The notes beneath the pieces are model-generated. The model ran no database searches. It was not told the DNA's origin and was given only the letters and a program-made list of their open reading frames with translations. From an uncultured Gemmatimonadota bacterium (lineage in GTDB: Bacteria > Gemmatimonadota > Gemmatimonadetes > Gemmatimonadales > GWC2-71-9), in assembly GCA_946887295.1 (NCBI GenBank), contig CAMPKP010000012.1, forward strand, positions 1 through 40,636: 40,636 nt of DNA. Direction: 5' to 3'. Below are positions 17,582 to 26,037 of this stretch, in pieces. Both the position numbers and the translations under genes were made by a program. Every line of letters begins with the position of its first letter. The stretch's first letter is position 1.

Positions 17582-19318
17582 ATGTCTATTCGCAACCGTC
17601 TGCTGGTGATCCTGGGGCTCGTCGCCCTCTGCCTCTTCTACCTCGTGCCCCGCAACGTCACCGTGCGGGAGCGCGATCCCGCGACCGGTCTGGTCACCGA
17701 CCGGACCCAGAAGCGGGTCCCGCTCAAGCTCGGCCTCGACCTGCAGGGCGGGATGCACCTGGGCCTGGAGCTCGATCAGGCGAAGCAGGTCTCCGCCGAC
17801 CCCAAGCGCGACCTCGACCTGGCTCTGACCGTCCTCCGCAAGCGCATCGACGAGTTCGGCGTCTCGGAGCCGGTGATTCAGAAGGTGGGCGAGGAGCGGA
17901 TCGTGGTCGAGCTGCCCGGCATCACCGAGCCGGCCCGCGCCAAGGCCATCGTGCAGCGGAGCGCGTTCCTCGAGTTCCGCATCACGGACGAGACCAACGC
18001 GCTCGAGAAGGCCATCCCGGCGATGGACCGGGTCCTCCGGGGCATGGGCATCCGCGGCCCGGGACAGACCTCGCGGCCGTCGGCGGTGGAGCAGCTGCTC
18101 GGTGGCGACACCGCGTCCGCCAGGGCGGGCCCGGACAGCGCCGCGAAGGGCGCCCCGGCCAAGGGTGCGCCGGCCAAAGGCGCCCCGGCCAAGGGAGCCG
18201 TCACGGACAGCGCCACGGACACCACGGCCACCGACACCGGCGAGTCCGCCGGCGGCGTCCTCGCCGGGCTGATCCAGCCCTCGGCCGCCGCCGGGGGCGG
18301 CGCTCCCGGCGAGTACATGGTCCCCGAAACCGCGTACCCCCGGGTGGACAGCCTGCTGAACATCCCCGCCGTGTCCCGCCTGCTTCCCCGCGGCATCGCG
18401 CTCCGCTGGGCGGCGACGCCGACCAGCGTCGGTGTCGAGTCGTACCGCTTCCTCTACGCTCTGGAGGCGCGGCCGATCATCACCGGCGCCAACCTCGAGG
18501 ACGCGCAGGCGCAGATCGATCCGCTCACCAACGGGCCGATCGTGACCTTCCAGCTCGATCGCGCCGGCGGCCGCAAGTTCGGCGAGGAGACCGGGCGCCA
18601 CGTCGGGGACTACATGGCGATCCTGCTCGACGGCAGGGTGCAGGGCCGTCCCCCGGTGATCCAGAGCCGGATCGCCCGCAACGGGCAGATCACCCTGGCC
18701 GGACGCACGCTGCAGGAGGCGCAGGACCTCGCCCTGACGCTGAAGGCCGGCGCGCTGCCGATTCCCCTGAAGATCGTCGAGGAGCGGCAGGTCGGTCCCA
18801 GCCTGGGCAACGATGCGATCCAGTCGGGCATCCTCTCCGGCATCATCGGGACGATCTTCGTCGTGATGATCATGGTGCTCTACTACCGGGTGGCCGGTGC
18901 GCTCGCCATCGCCGCGCTGGCCCTGTACGTGCTCTTCACGCTCGGCGGGCTGTCGATGCTCGACGCCACCCTGACCCTTCCGGGTCTCGCGGGCCTGGTG
19001 CTCTCCATCGGCATCGCGGTGGACGCCAACGTGCTGATCTTCGAGCGAATACGGGAGGAGCTGGCCGCCGGCAAGACCGTGCGGCTCGCGGTGGACGAGG
19101 GATTCAAGCACGCGATGAGCGCCATCATCGATTCCAACGTGACCACCGTGCTCACGGCGCTCTTTCTCTTCCAGTTCGGCACCGGGCCGGTGAAGGGGTT
19201 CGCAGTGACCCTGATCCTGGGCACCGCCGCCTCCATGGTGACGGCGATCTTCGTCACCCGGACGCTGTTCATGATCTGGCTCGACCGGAAACCCACCATG
19301 GCCACCCTGAGCATCTGA
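17582..19318 (+). CDS. secD: Protein translocase subunit SecD
   Basis: A 578-residue SecD, the proton-driven accessory subunit that pulls preproteins out of SecYEG on the periplasmic side. TM1 lies at about residues 5-22 (LLVILGLVALCLFYLV), then the large P1 domain starting with KLGLDLQGGMHLGLEL and TVLRKRIDEFGVSEPVIQ. The C-terminal TM2-TM6 bundle includes LSIGIAVDANVLIFERIREEL. P1 has an unusual low-complexity insert (about residues 165-245) with an exact KGAPA repeat (18146-18202). ATG start, with secF 4 nt after its stop. Confidence 0.95.
   Translation: MSIRNRLLVILGLVALCLFYLVPRNVTVRERDPATGLVTDRTQKRVPLKLGLDLQGGMHLGLELDQAKQVSADPKRDLDLALTVLRKRIDEFGVSEPVIQKVGEERIVVELPGITEPARAKAIVQRSAFLEFRITDETNALEKAIPAMDRVLRGMGIRGPGQTSRPSAVEQLLGGDTASARAGPDSAAKGAPAKGAPAKGAPAKGAVTDSATDTTATDTGESAGGVLAGLIQPSAAAGGGAPGEYMVPETAYPRVDSLLNIPAVSRLLPRGIALRWAATPTSVGVESYRFLYALEARPIITGANLEDAQAQIDPLTNGPIVTFQLDRAGGRKFGEETGRHVGDYMAILLDGRVQGRPPVIQSRIARNGQITLAGRTLQEAQDLALTLKAGALPIPLKIVEERQVGPSLGNDAIQSGILSGIIGTIFVVMIMVLYYRVAGALAIAALALYVLFTLGGLSMLDATLTLPGLAGLVLSIGIAVDANVLIFERIREELAAGKTVRLAVDEGFKHAMSAIIDSNVTTVLTALFLFQFGTGPVKGFAVTLILGTAASMVTAIFVTRTLFMIWLDRKPTMATLSI
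18146..18202 (+). repeat. 15-bp tandem repeat inside secD (KGAPA units)
   Basis: Three 15-bp units (18146-18160, 18161-18175, 18176-18190) encode KGAPA, and a partial fourth encodes KGAV. The units differ at third codon positions, so the peptide is more conserved than the DNA. It lies in a flexible insert of the SecD periplasmic domain. Confidence 0.85.
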
Positions 19319-19322
19319 TCCC

Positions 19323-20303
19323 ATGAGACTCTTCGCCAAGGCGAACTACGACTTTCTCGGCCAGCGCAAGTGGGCCTACGGCATCTCGATCGCCTTCAGC
19401 CTGCTCGGGCTCGCCGTGCTGCTGATCACCGGCGTGAACTACAGCGTCGAGTTCACCGGCGGCACCCTGATCCAGGTCGAGACCCAGAAGCCCGCCGACG
19501 TGGGGGCGCTGCGCGACGCGCTTCAGGCCCGCGGCATCGAGGGGGCCGAGATCCAGACCTTCGGCTCGGACCGCGAGATCGTGGTGCGGGCCCGGGTGGC
19601 CCGCGAGGGCTCGGACGCGAACGACACCCAGACCACCGCCAATGCCGTGGCACAGGCGCTCGACGCCACGCTCGGCGCCGGGACCTACCAGATTCTGCGA
19701 ACCGAGGCGGTCGGGCCCAAGGTGGGCGGTGAGCTGAGGCAGCAGGCGGTCCTCGCGATACTCATGTCGTTTCTCGCGGTGCTGGCGTATCTCGCCTTCC
19801 GGTTCGAGTGGCGCTTCGGAGTGGCGGCGGTGGTGGCCACGGCCCACGATATCCTGGCGGCGCTCGCCTTCATCGGACTTCTCCGCCTCGAGGTGAGCCT
19901 CTTCGTGGTCGCGGGCCTGCTCACGATCGTCGGGTACTCCCTCAACGACACGATCGTCATCTTCGACCGCATCCGCGAGAATCTCCACCGGCTCAAGCGC
20001 GAGAGCTTCGAGAGCATTCTCAACCGCTCGATCAACGAGACACTCCCGCGGACTTTCTTTACCGGTACGACTGCGCTCGGCAGCCTCGCCGCCCTGAGCC
20101 TCCTCGGCGGCGACGTGGTACGCCCGTTCGCGCTGCTCATGCTCTTCGGGGTGGTCGTCGGCACGTTCTCGTCGATCTACATCGCGTCGCCCGTCCTGCT
20201 CGCGATCGAGAAGCGCTGGCCGGGGCCGGACGCGAAGGGCCACCTCGGTCCCAAGGCGGGCGCCGTCCCTGCCGGCGGTCGCAAGCCGCAGCCGGTGGGG
20301 TGA
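19323..20303 (+). CDS. secF: Protein translocase subunit SecF
   Basis: A 326-residue SecF, partner of SecD in the SecDF complex of the inner membrane. TM1 (about 18-38, GISIAFSLLGLAVLLITG) is followed by the small periplasmic P4 domain starting YSVEFTGGTLIQV, then five TMs. These include FEWRFGVAAVVATAHDILAAL and VAGLLTIVGYSLNDTIVIFDRIREN, the conserved D-R-x-R-E motif of the proton path. The C-terminus is a short hydrophilic tail. Start ATG 19323 is 4 nt after the secD stop. It is the last gene of the rimP operon before a 163-nt gap. Confidence 0.95.
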   Translation: MRLFAKANYDFLGQRKWAYGISIAFSLLGLAVLLITGVNYSVEFTGGTLIQVETQKPADVGALRDALQARGIEGAEIQTFGSDREIVVRARVAREGSDANDTQTTANAVAQALDATLGAGTYQILRTEAVGPKVGGELRQQAVLAILMSFLAVLAYLAFRFEWRFGVAAVVATAHDILAALAFIGLLRLEVSLFVVAGLLTIVGYSLNDTIVIFDRIRENLHRLKRESFESILNRSINETLPRTFFTGTTALGSLAALSLLGGDVVRPFALLMLFGVVVGTFSSIYIASPVLLAIEKRWPGPDAKGHLGPKAGAVPAGGRKPQPVG

Positions 20304-20341
20304 CGGGACATGGTGACGCGTACCCCCATGTGATCTCGGTT

Positions 20342-20400
20342 GTCGTCCTCGGCGAATCGAAGGAGGCAGGCTCCGGCTCCTTGGCGTAGGCGAGGACGAC
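20342..20400. repeat. Nested inverted repeat between secF and tatD
   Basis: Outer arms GTCGTCCTCG (20342-20351) and CGAGGACGAC (20391-20400) are perfect complements. Inner arms AAGGAG (20360-20365) and CTCCTT (20377-20382) also pair, separated from the outer stem by symmetric 8-nt internal loops. There is no T-run, so it is not a normal intrinsic terminator. The rest of the 163-nt gap (20304-20466) shows nothing I recognise. It may be a REP-like repeat, an RNA processing element or a protein-binding site. Confidence 0.6.
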
Positions 20401-20466
20401 AGCGGCGGAACGGCATCGAGCCGAGCACCGGGCCACCCAGACTCCTCCCTACACCCCCCGCCCCAC

Positions 20467-21252
20467 GTGCTGGTCGACAGTCACTGCCACCTGACCGATG
20501 CTGCGTACGACCCCGATCGCGCCGAGGTGCTCGAGCGCGCCTGGTCTCGCGGTGTGGCCCACGTCGTCGTGATCGGTGAATCCCCCGAAGCCGCCGACCG
20601 GGCGCTGGTCCTGGCCGCCGGCGAGCCCCGGCTCTCCGCCACCGCCGGCATCCACCCGCACGACGCCGCCGGCTGGAATCCGGCCCGGGCGGAGTGGCTT
20701 CGCGAGCGGCTCCGGGACTCCCGGGTGGTCGCCGCGGGAGAGATGGGACTCGACTACCATTACGATCACTCGCCGCGTGAGGCGCAGCGCGCCGCGTTCG
20801 AGGCCCAGCTCGCCCTGGCGAGGGAGGCCGGGAAGCCCGCAATCATCCATGCGCGCGAAGCCGACGACGACGTGGCAGCCATCCTCCGCAACCAGCCGGG
20901 GGTGGCCGCCGTTCTCCATTCCTTCAGCAGCGGACTCGGGCTCTTGCGAGCGGGGCTGGTCCTCCGCCACTATGTGTCGTTCAGCGGGATGGTCACCTTC
21001 AGAAATTGGCGCCTGGACCAGGCGATTCTGGAGACGCCGCTCGACCGGCTGCTGCTGGAGACCGACGGCCCCTATCTGGCCCCCGTGCCCTACCGCGGGA
21101 AGCGCAACGAGCCTGCCTTCGTCCGGCAGGTAGCGGAGCGAATCGCGGCCGTGCGGGGGCTCGCGCCGGAGGAGCTGATCAACCATACCGCGGAGAACGC
21201 CGCCCGCGTGTTCGGACTGTCCTTACCCCGATCGGAGAGTGTCGCCCAGTGA
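20467..21252 (+). CDS. tatD: TatD-family metal-dependent deoxyribonuclease/hydrolase
   Basis: A 261-residue TIM-barrel amidohydrolase-type enzyme of the TatD family (3'-5' DNase; also linked to quality control and D-aminoacyl-tRNA hydrolysis in some members). Metal ligands are visible: DSHCH at residues 4-8, Glu in [11 protein letters not shown], His in [10 protein letters not shown], the LHSFS histidine, and Asp in [10 protein letters not shown]. The C-terminal [14 protein letters not shown] and NAARVFGL are family hallmarks. The GTG at 20467 gives the normal start just before the first motif; no Shine-Dalgarno is seen. Its stop overlaps the fhs start (GTGA). Confidence 0.92.
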   Translation: MLVDSHCHLTDAAYDPDRAEVLERAWSRGVAHVVVIGESPEAADRALVLAAGEPRLSATAGIHPHDAAGWNPARAEWLRERLRDSRVVAAGEMGLDYHYDHSPREAQRAAFEAQLALAREAGKPAIIHAREADDDVAAILRNQPGVAAVLHSFSSGLGLLRAGLVLRHYVSFSGMVTFRNWRLDQAILETPLDRLLLETDGPYLAPVPYRGKRNEPAFVRQVAERIAAVRGLAPEELINHTAENAARVFGLSLPRSESVAQ

Positions 21253-22922
21253 CGACCGTCCCGTCCGACATCGCCATCGCTCAGGCCGCCAGGCTGCGCC
21301 CCATCGCCGACGTCGCGGCGGAGGTCGGTCTCGGCCCCGACGAGATCCTGCCCTACGGGCGCTACAAGGCGAAGATCAGCGCCGAGGCGATCGCCAGGCG
21401 GAAGCCTGGCGGGCGCCTCGTCCTGGTCACGGGGATCAACCCCACGCCGGCGGGGGAAGGAAAGAGCACGGTCACCGTCGGGGTCAGCCAGGCGCTCCGG
21501 CGGCTGGGTAAGAAGGTCGTGGTGTGCATCCGCGAGCCCAGCCTCGGTCCGGTGTTCGGCGTGAAGGGCGGGGCTGCGGGCGGCGGCTACGCGCAGGTCG
21601 TGCCGATGGACGAGATCAACCTCCATTTCACCGGCGACTTCCACGCCATCACCTCGGCGCACAACCTGTTGTCGGCGATGCTCGACAACCACATGCATCA
21701 CGGGAACGCCCTGGCAATCGACCCCCGGCGGATCACCTGGCCGCGCACGATGGACATGAACGACCGCGCCCTCCGCGCGATGGTCATCAGCCTCGGCGGG
21801 ATCAACGCGGGACCGGTGCGCGAGGATCGGTTCGTCATCGTGCCCGGCAGCGAGATCATGGCGATCCTGGCTCTCGCCACCGACCTCGCGGACCTCGAGG
21901 CGAGGCTCGGCCGGATCATTGTCGGACTGACCCGGGATCGGAAGCCCATCACCGCCGCCGACCTGAAGGCGTCCGGAGCGATGACGCTCCTGCTCAAGGA
22001 TGCCATTCTCCCCAACCTGGTGCAGACGCTCGAGGGCGGCCCGGCGCTGGTCCACTGCGGGCCGTTCGGCAACATCGCCCACGGCTGCAACTCCATCGCC
22101 GCCACCAGGCTCGGCCTGTCGCTGGGCGAGATCGTGCTCACCGAGGCCGGCTTCGGGGCGGACCTCGGGGCGGAGAAGTTCTTCGACATCAAGGCCCGCT
22201 TCGGCAAGCTCCAACCCGAAGCCGCGATCGTGGTGGCGACGGTGCGCGCGCTCAAGATGAACGGCGGGGTGAAGAAGGACGCGCTCGGCAAGGAGGACGT
22301 GGCGGCGCTGAAGCGCGGGCTGGTGAACCTCGAGGCGCACGTGAAGAACGTACAGAAGTTCGGCGTGCCCGTCGTCGTCGCGCTGAACCGCTTCACCTCC
22401 GATACGGAGGAGGAGCTCAGGACGTTGCTCGACGCCGCCAGGAGTTGGGGCGCGCGTGCGGCCCTGAGCGAGGTCTGGGCCAAGGGTGGCGAGGGCGGCG
22501 AGGCGGTGGCGCACGAGGTCCTCGCGCTGCTCGACGAGAGGAAGGCGGCCTTCAAGCCGCTCTACGACGTCGCCCGCCCGATCAAGGAGAAGATCGAGAC
22601 CATCGCGCGCGAGATCTATGGAGCCGGCGGCGTGGACTACGCCGCCGCCGCCGAGAAGAACATCGCCCAGTGCGAGGCGATGGGCCTGGGCCAGACGCCG
22701 GTCTGCATCGCCAAGACCCAGTATTCCTTCTCGGACGATCCCACCAAGCTCGGCCGGCCGACCGGCTTCCGGCTCACCATTCGTGACGTGTATCCGTCGG
22801 CAGGCGCCGGGTTCGTCGTCGCGCTCGCCGGCGACATCATGACGATGCCCGGGCTGCCGAAGGTCCCGGCGGCCGAGGGGATGCGGGTCCTTCCCGACGG
22901 AACCATCGAGGGGCTCTCCTGA
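21249..22922 (+). CDS. fhs: Formate--tetrahydrofolate ligase
   Basis: A 557-residue monofunctional formyl-THF synthetase, which joins formate to THF with ATP to make 10-formyl-THF for purine and fMet synthesis or for one-carbon assimilation. The ATP loop is [18 protein letters not shown] (usual PTPxGEGKxT). Other family stretches are [41 protein letters not shown], and [11 protein letters not shown]; the C-terminal part contains [15 protein letters not shown]. Full length for the family. Start GTG 21249 overlaps the tatD stop; ridA follows with a TGATG junction. Formate use fits loosely with the nearby selC, since formate dehydrogenases are often selenoproteins (speculative). Confidence 0.96.
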   Translation: MTTVPSDIAIAQAARLRPIADVAAEVGLGPDEILPYGRYKAKISAEAIARRKPGGRLVLVTGINPTPAGEGKSTVTVGVSQALRRLGKKVVVCIREPSLGPVFGVKGGAAGGGYAQVVPMDEINLHFTGDFHAITSAHNLLSAMLDNHMHHGNALAIDPRRITWPRTMDMNDRALRAMVISLGGINAGPVREDRFVIVPGSEIMAILALATDLADLEARLGRIIVGLTRDRKPITAADLKASGAMTLLLKDAILPNLVQTLEGGPALVHCGPFGNIAHGCNSIAATRLGLSLGEIVLTEAGFGADLGAEKFFDIKARFGKLQPEAAIVVATVRALKMNGGVKKDALGKEDVAALKRGLVNLEAHVKNVQKFGVPVVVALNRFTSDTEEELRTLLDAARSWGARAALSEVWAKGGEGGEAVAHEVLALLDERKAAFKPLYDVARPIKEKIETIAREIYGAGGVDYAAAAEKNIAQCEAMGLGQTPVCIAKTQYSFSDDPTKLGRPTGFRLTIRDVYPSAGAGFVVALAGDIMTMPGLPKVPAAEGMRVLPDGTIEGLS

Positions 22923-23305
22923 TGCCGACCGCGTCCGTCTCGACTCCCGGGGCGCCCCGGGCCATCGGACCCTACAGCCAGGGGATCAAGGCCAACGGCT
23001 TTCTCTTCACCGCTGGCCAGGTGGGATTCGACCCGGAAAGCGGCGAGCTGGTGGACGGCGGGATCGCGGAGCAGACCCTGCGGGTCCTGCACAATCTGCG
23101 GGCCATCCTGCGCGCCGGAGGCACCGATCTGTCGGCCGTCGTGAAGACCACGGTCTTTCTCGTGGACATGGCCGATTTCGCCCTCATGAACGAGGTCTAC
23201 GCCGAGATCTTCGGCGACCACCGGCCTGCCCGCTCCACCGTCGCCGTGGCCTCGCTGCCGCGTGGCGCGCGGGTGGAGATCGAGGCCATCGCGGCGCTCC
23301 CTTAG
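22922..23305 (+). CDS. ridA: RidA family enamine/imine deaminase
   Basis: A 127-residue RidA (YjgF/YER057c/UK114) protein, which hydrolyses reactive enamine/imine intermediates of PLP enzymes such as threonine dehydratase. The family residues are present: IGPYSQGIKANGFLFTAGQ at the start, GGIAEQTLRVLHNLRAIL, and the C-terminal RPARSTVAVASLPRGARVEIEAIA with the catalytic Arg of the RARVEIE-type motif. It acts as a cytosolic trimer. ATG shares one base with the fhs stop. The selC tRNA begins 9 nt after its stop and is probably on the same transcript. Confidence 0.94.
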   Translation: MPTASVSTPGAPRAIGPYSQGIKANGFLFTAGQVGFDPESGELVDGGIAEQTLRVLHNLRAILRAGGTDLSAVVKTTVFLVDMADFALMNEVYAEIFGDHRPARSTVAVASLPRGARVEIEAIAALP

Positions 23306-23314
23306 ATTGGGTGT

Positions 23315-23412
23315 GGGGGCGGATCGGGCCTGGTGGTCTGGCCGGTCTTCAAAACCGCGACGGAGGCGCCTCCGGCGACTCCGGTGGGTTCGATTCCCAC
23401 ACGCTCCCGCCA
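23315..23412 (+). tRNA. selC: tRNA-Sec (anticodon TCA), CCA encoded
   Basis: A 98-nt gene with all marks of bacterial tRNA-Sec. The acceptor is 8 positions long: GGGGGCGG (23315-23322) with ACGCTCCC (23401-23408), seven pairs including one G-U and a G-A at the eighth. The D-stem is 6 bp with a 4-nt loop (CGGGCC/TGGT/GGTCTG). The anticodon loop is CTTCAAA with TCA at 23349-23351; its stem has 4 pairs plus a C-C mismatch. The long variable arm (23359-23383) forms CGGAG/CTCCG plus an inner CGCC/GGCG. The T-arm is GTGGG-TTCGATT-CCCAC; discriminator G and encoded CCA end it. Its presence implies UGA decoding as selenocysteine. Confidence 0.9.
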
Positions 23413-23445
23413 CCTCCTCCTTCTGACGCCGGAGTCACACACCGC

Positions 23446-23952
23446 GTGATCTCGTCCCGCGTCACGACCCTGCCGGCCCTGCTGCTCGCCGCATGCGCGT
23501 GGGCGTCCGGGCTCAGGGCGCAGGACACGACCACCGTCCCCCGGGCCGAGGCCGGCCCGCCCGGCGGCGCGCCGGCGGACACGTCGAGCTTCGTCCCCAT
23601 CAGCCCGTTGAACGCCCTCTGGCGCTCCCTCCTCCTTCCGGGGTGGGGCCAGGCCCGGCTGAACCGGAAGCTGACCGGTGGCATCTTCGTGGCGTGGGAG
23701 GGCGTGACCCTCGGGATGAGCCTCAAGACCCGCCACGAGCTGGCCTACCTCCGCCGCACCGGCTCCGCCCGGGGAGACAGCAAGCGGCGCGAGCACGAGG
23801 ACTGGCTCGTGCTGCTCGCCTTCAACCACGTCTTCGCCGGCCTCGAGGCCTATGTCGGGGCGCATCTCGCCGACTTTCCGGGCGATCTCCAGATTCGCGC
23901 GATACCCGGCGGGGTCGGCGCCTCGGTCTCCGTCCCCCTTCGACTCCGATGA
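23446..23952 (+). CDS. DUF5683 domain-containing exported protein
   Basis: A 168-residue protein with a signal peptide (about residues 1-24, TLPALLLAACAWASG, cleavage near LRAQ). A short Pro/Ala/Asp linker precedes a domain starting PLNALWRSLLLPGWGQARLNRK, the DUF5683 signature, with two likely membrane-associated helices (GGIFVAWEGVTLGMSL and LVLLAFNHVFAGLEAYVGAHL). Function is unknown; the family is common in envelope-rich phyla such as Bacteroidota and Gemmatimonadota. The GTG at 23446 is chosen because any longer reading runs through selC. Its stop overlaps the murI start (ATGA). Confidence 0.8.
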   Translation: MISSRVTTLPALLLAACAWASGLRAQDTTTVPRAEAGPPGGAPADTSSFVPISPLNALWRSLLLPGWGQARLNRKLTGGIFVAWEGVTLGMSLKTRHELAYLRRTGSARGDSKRREHEDWLVLLAFNHVFAGLEAYVGAHLADFPGDLQIRAIPGGVGASVSVPLRLR

Positions 23953-24749
23953 ACCGCTCACCCGTCGGCATCTTCGACTCCGGGATCGGAGGGCTCACGG
24001 TCGCGCGGGCGATCTTCGAGCAGCTCCCCGGCGAGTCGACGATCTACTTCGGCGACACCGCCCGGGTGCCTTACGGCCCCAAGTCGCCGGAGACGGTGCG
24101 GCGCTACAGCCTCGAGATCCTCCGCTGGCTGCTGGAGCAGCAGGTGAAGGCCGTCGTCATCGCATGCAACACCAGCACCGCGCACGCGCTCGAGACGCTG
24201 CAGGCCGAGTCGCCGGTGCCCGTCATCGGGGTCATCGAGCCGGGCGCCGCGGCGGCCGCCGCCGTGGGTGGGGACAAGCCCATCGGCGTCATCGGCACCG
24301 CGGGCACCATCGCGAGCAATGCCTACGCCAAGGCGATTCGGCGCGCGCTGCCCGAGGCCAGGGTGGAGCAGCGAGCCTGTCCCCTGTTCGTGCCGCTGGT
24401 CGAGGAAGGCTGGTTCGAGCATCCTGCGGCGGACCTGATCGCCCGGGAGTATCTCGCGCCCATGGTGGATGCCGGGGTCGGGGCTTTGGTGCTGGGCTGC
24501 ACCCACTACCCGCTGTTGAAGCCCCTGCTTCAGCGGGTGATGGGGACCGCGGTTCAGCTGATCGACAGCGGGGAGGAGACCGCGCGTGTGGTGGCTTCGA
24601 CACTTCGCGAGCGGGGCCTCGAGGCGCCGGACGGCACCGGGGCGACCCACCGGTTCGCGGTGAGCGACGACGAGGCGCGATTCCGCCAAGTCGGTGTACG
24701 ATTCATCGGCGACCGGCTGGCGCGGGCGGAAGTGGTGCCTCTGGGCTGA
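23949..24749 (+). CDS. murI: Glutamate racemase
   Basis: A 266-residue MurI that makes D-glutamate for peptidoglycan. The two catalytic cysteines are present: Cys73 in VIACNTSTAH and Cys184 in LGCTHYPLL. The N-terminal GIFDSGIGGLTV and YFGDTARVPYG motifs also match. Length is normal. The ATG overlaps the DUF5683 stop. Its last 47 nt overlap the 3' end of the minus-strand LpxH-like gene, so the two mRNAs are complementary at their ends. No terminator was seen between them. Confidence 0.95.
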   Translation: MNRSPVGIFDSGIGGLTVARAIFEQLPGESTIYFGDTARVPYGPKSPETVRRYSLEILRWLLEQQVKAVVIACNTSTAHALETLQAESPVPVIGVIEPGAAAAAAVGGDKPIGVIGTAGTIASNAYAKAIRRALPEARVEQRACPLFVPLVEEGWFEHPAADLIAREYLAPMVDAGVGALVLGCTHYPLLKPLLQRVMGTAVQLIDSGEETARVVASTLRERGLEAPDGTGATHRFAVSDDEARFRQVGVRFIGDRLARAEVVPLG

Positions 24750-25470
24750 ACCTTCGGAGCTCGGCTCCGTTCTCGGTCACCACCGCGTACCGCCACCCCT
24801 CGAACCAGGCGCCCGGATTGAGGTAGGTGCCGCCGCCCGCGGTCCGCGAGAGCGTCGCGCGGTGGGTGTGGCCCATGATCACCATGCCCAGCTTCGGCTC
24901 GCGGGCCAGCAGCGCCTCGGCCCAGGCGCACTGCTGGGCGGCGGCGGCCGCGAGCGTCGACTCGTCGGGGCTGTGGTCGCCGAGCCGGGGACTGAGGAAC
25001 TCGACCAGTCTGAACCCCAGGTCGGGATGCAGCACCCGGTACACCGCCGACGTCACCGGGTGGTTGATGAGGCGGTGGAGCAGGGCGGCGCGCCGCCGGG
25101 GCTCGGTCAGGCCGTCGCCGTGGATCGCGGCGACCCCGAGGCCCCCGATGCGGAAGTCGAGCCGGTGCGGGTCGAACCGGATCCCGAGGTCGCGGCTCCA
25201 GAGATCCCCGCCCCAGCGGTCGTGGTTCCCCCCTACCATTAGTACCGGAAGGCGGCGGGCGAGGCGGGCCAGGGCCGCGGCCACTTGAAAGCCGCGGCGC
25301 GGCACCACGCGGGCGTACGAGAACCAGAAATCGAAGAGGTCGCCGTTGACCAGCAGGCTGTCGCCGAGGGTGGGTACGGCGTCGAGGAAGGCCAGCAACG
25401 CCTCCTCGACGGCAGGCGGTGTCGCGCCGAGATGGGCGTCCGAGACGACGACGAGGGTGTGCCCCAACAC
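24703..25470 (-). CDS. LpxH-like metallophosphoesterase (UDP-2,3-diacylglucosamine diphosphatase family)
   Basis: A calcineurin-type phosphoesterase of about 255 residues. The metal motifs are in order: SDAHLG (DxH), VNGDLFDFW (GD), VGGNHDRW (GNHD), AIHGDGL (H) and MGHTHRA (GHxH). The LFDFW stretch and the order of motifs favour the LpxH group, which cleaves UDP-2,3-diacyl-GlcN to lipid X in lipid A synthesis. LPS genes nearby (lptE, rfaE2) agree with that, but a different nucleotide or phosphate ester is possible. The start is uncertain: I take GTG 25470, just before VVVSDAHLG; GTG 25491 and TTG 25506 are also in frame. It converges on murI with a 47-nt overlap and diverges from the thioesterase gene. 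Confidence 0.82.
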   Translation of the reverse strand: MLGHTLVVVSDAHLGATPPAVEEALLAFLDAVPTLGDSLLVNGDLFDFWFSYARVVPRRGFQVAAALARLARRLPVLMVGGNHDRWGGDLWSRDLGIRFDPHRLDFRIGGLGVAAIHGDGLTEPRRRAALLHRLINHPVTSAVYRVLHPDLGFRLVEFLSPRLGDHSPDESTLAAAAAQQCAWAEALLAREPKLGMVIMGHTHRATLSRTAGGGTYLNPGAWFEGWRYAVVTENGAELRRFSPEAPLPPAPAGRR

Positions 25471-25557
25471 GGGCCCAAAGATGGACCGCACCGAACTCGG
25501 CCGCAACCGGCCGCACGGGGAGTGTCACTTTCGGGACGCCCCGAGCGTCTACTTCCG

Positions 25558-26037
25558 GTGAAGCCCCCCGCGGTCGCCCCCGACGTGTCGGAGACGTCGG
25601 TGAGGGTGAACTACTCCGAGACCGACCAGATGGGTGTGGTCTACCACGCACGGTACCTGGTCTGGCTCGACATCGCCCGCACCGAGCACCTCCGGCTGGC
25701 CGGCATGAGCTACCGGGAGCTGGAAGAGGCCGGTCTCCGCCTCGCCGTGGGCGAGGTCTCGGTCCGCTACCGCCACCCCGCGCGCTATGACGACCTCATC
25801 CGGGTCCGATGCTGGGTGCGCGATCTCGCGTCGCGCCGGATCGACTTCGGCTACGCCGTCGAGCGGGCCACCGACGATCGCCTGCTCGCCACCGCCTTCA
25901 CCTCGCTCCTGGCACTCGACCCGGCCATGAGCTTCACCCGGCTGCCCGACGCGGTGCGCCGCGCCATGCGGCCGATACCGGATCCGGTGAGCCTTCAGCT
26001 TTCCTCCGAGCCGCGGAACCCTTCGACGAATGTCTGA
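25558..26037 (+). CDS. Acyl-CoA thioesterase, YbgC/FadM hotdog family
   Basis: A 159-residue hotdog-fold thioesterase. The 4-hydroxybenzoyl-CoA thioesterase/YbgC signature is clear: VNYSETDQMGVVYHARYLVWLDIARTEHLR, with the catalytic Asp in TDQMG. This is followed by VGEVSVRYRHPARYDDLIRV and a C-terminal strand. YbgC members hydrolyse acyl-CoA and are often linked with the Tol-Pal system and envelope. No tol genes are present here, but the following genes have an envelope theme. GTG 25558 is taken as the start. It is the first gene of a tightly overlapping ten-gene operon; its stop overlaps the next ATG by 8 nt. Confidence 0.88.
   Translation: MKPPAVAPDVSETSVRVNYSETDQMGVVYHARYLVWLDIARTEHLRLAGMSYRELEEAGLRLAVGEVSVRYRHPARYDDLIRVRCWVRDLASRRIDFGYAVERATDDRLLATAFTSLLALDPAMSFTRLPDAVRRAMRPIPDPVSLQLSSEPRNPSTNV

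Noticed and set aside
18146..18202. Considered a CRISPR-like or mobile repeat.
   Set aside because: Units are 15 bp, contiguous, in frame with secD and without spacers.
20342..20400. Calling the nested inverted repeat a rho-independent terminator for secF.
   Set aside because: No T-run follows the stem and it has large internal loops.
23311..23445. Longer reading frame of the DUF5683 gene through the tRNA-Sec.
   Set aside because: It covers selC and lacks a signal peptide at its N-terminus; GTG 23446 gives a normal signal peptide.
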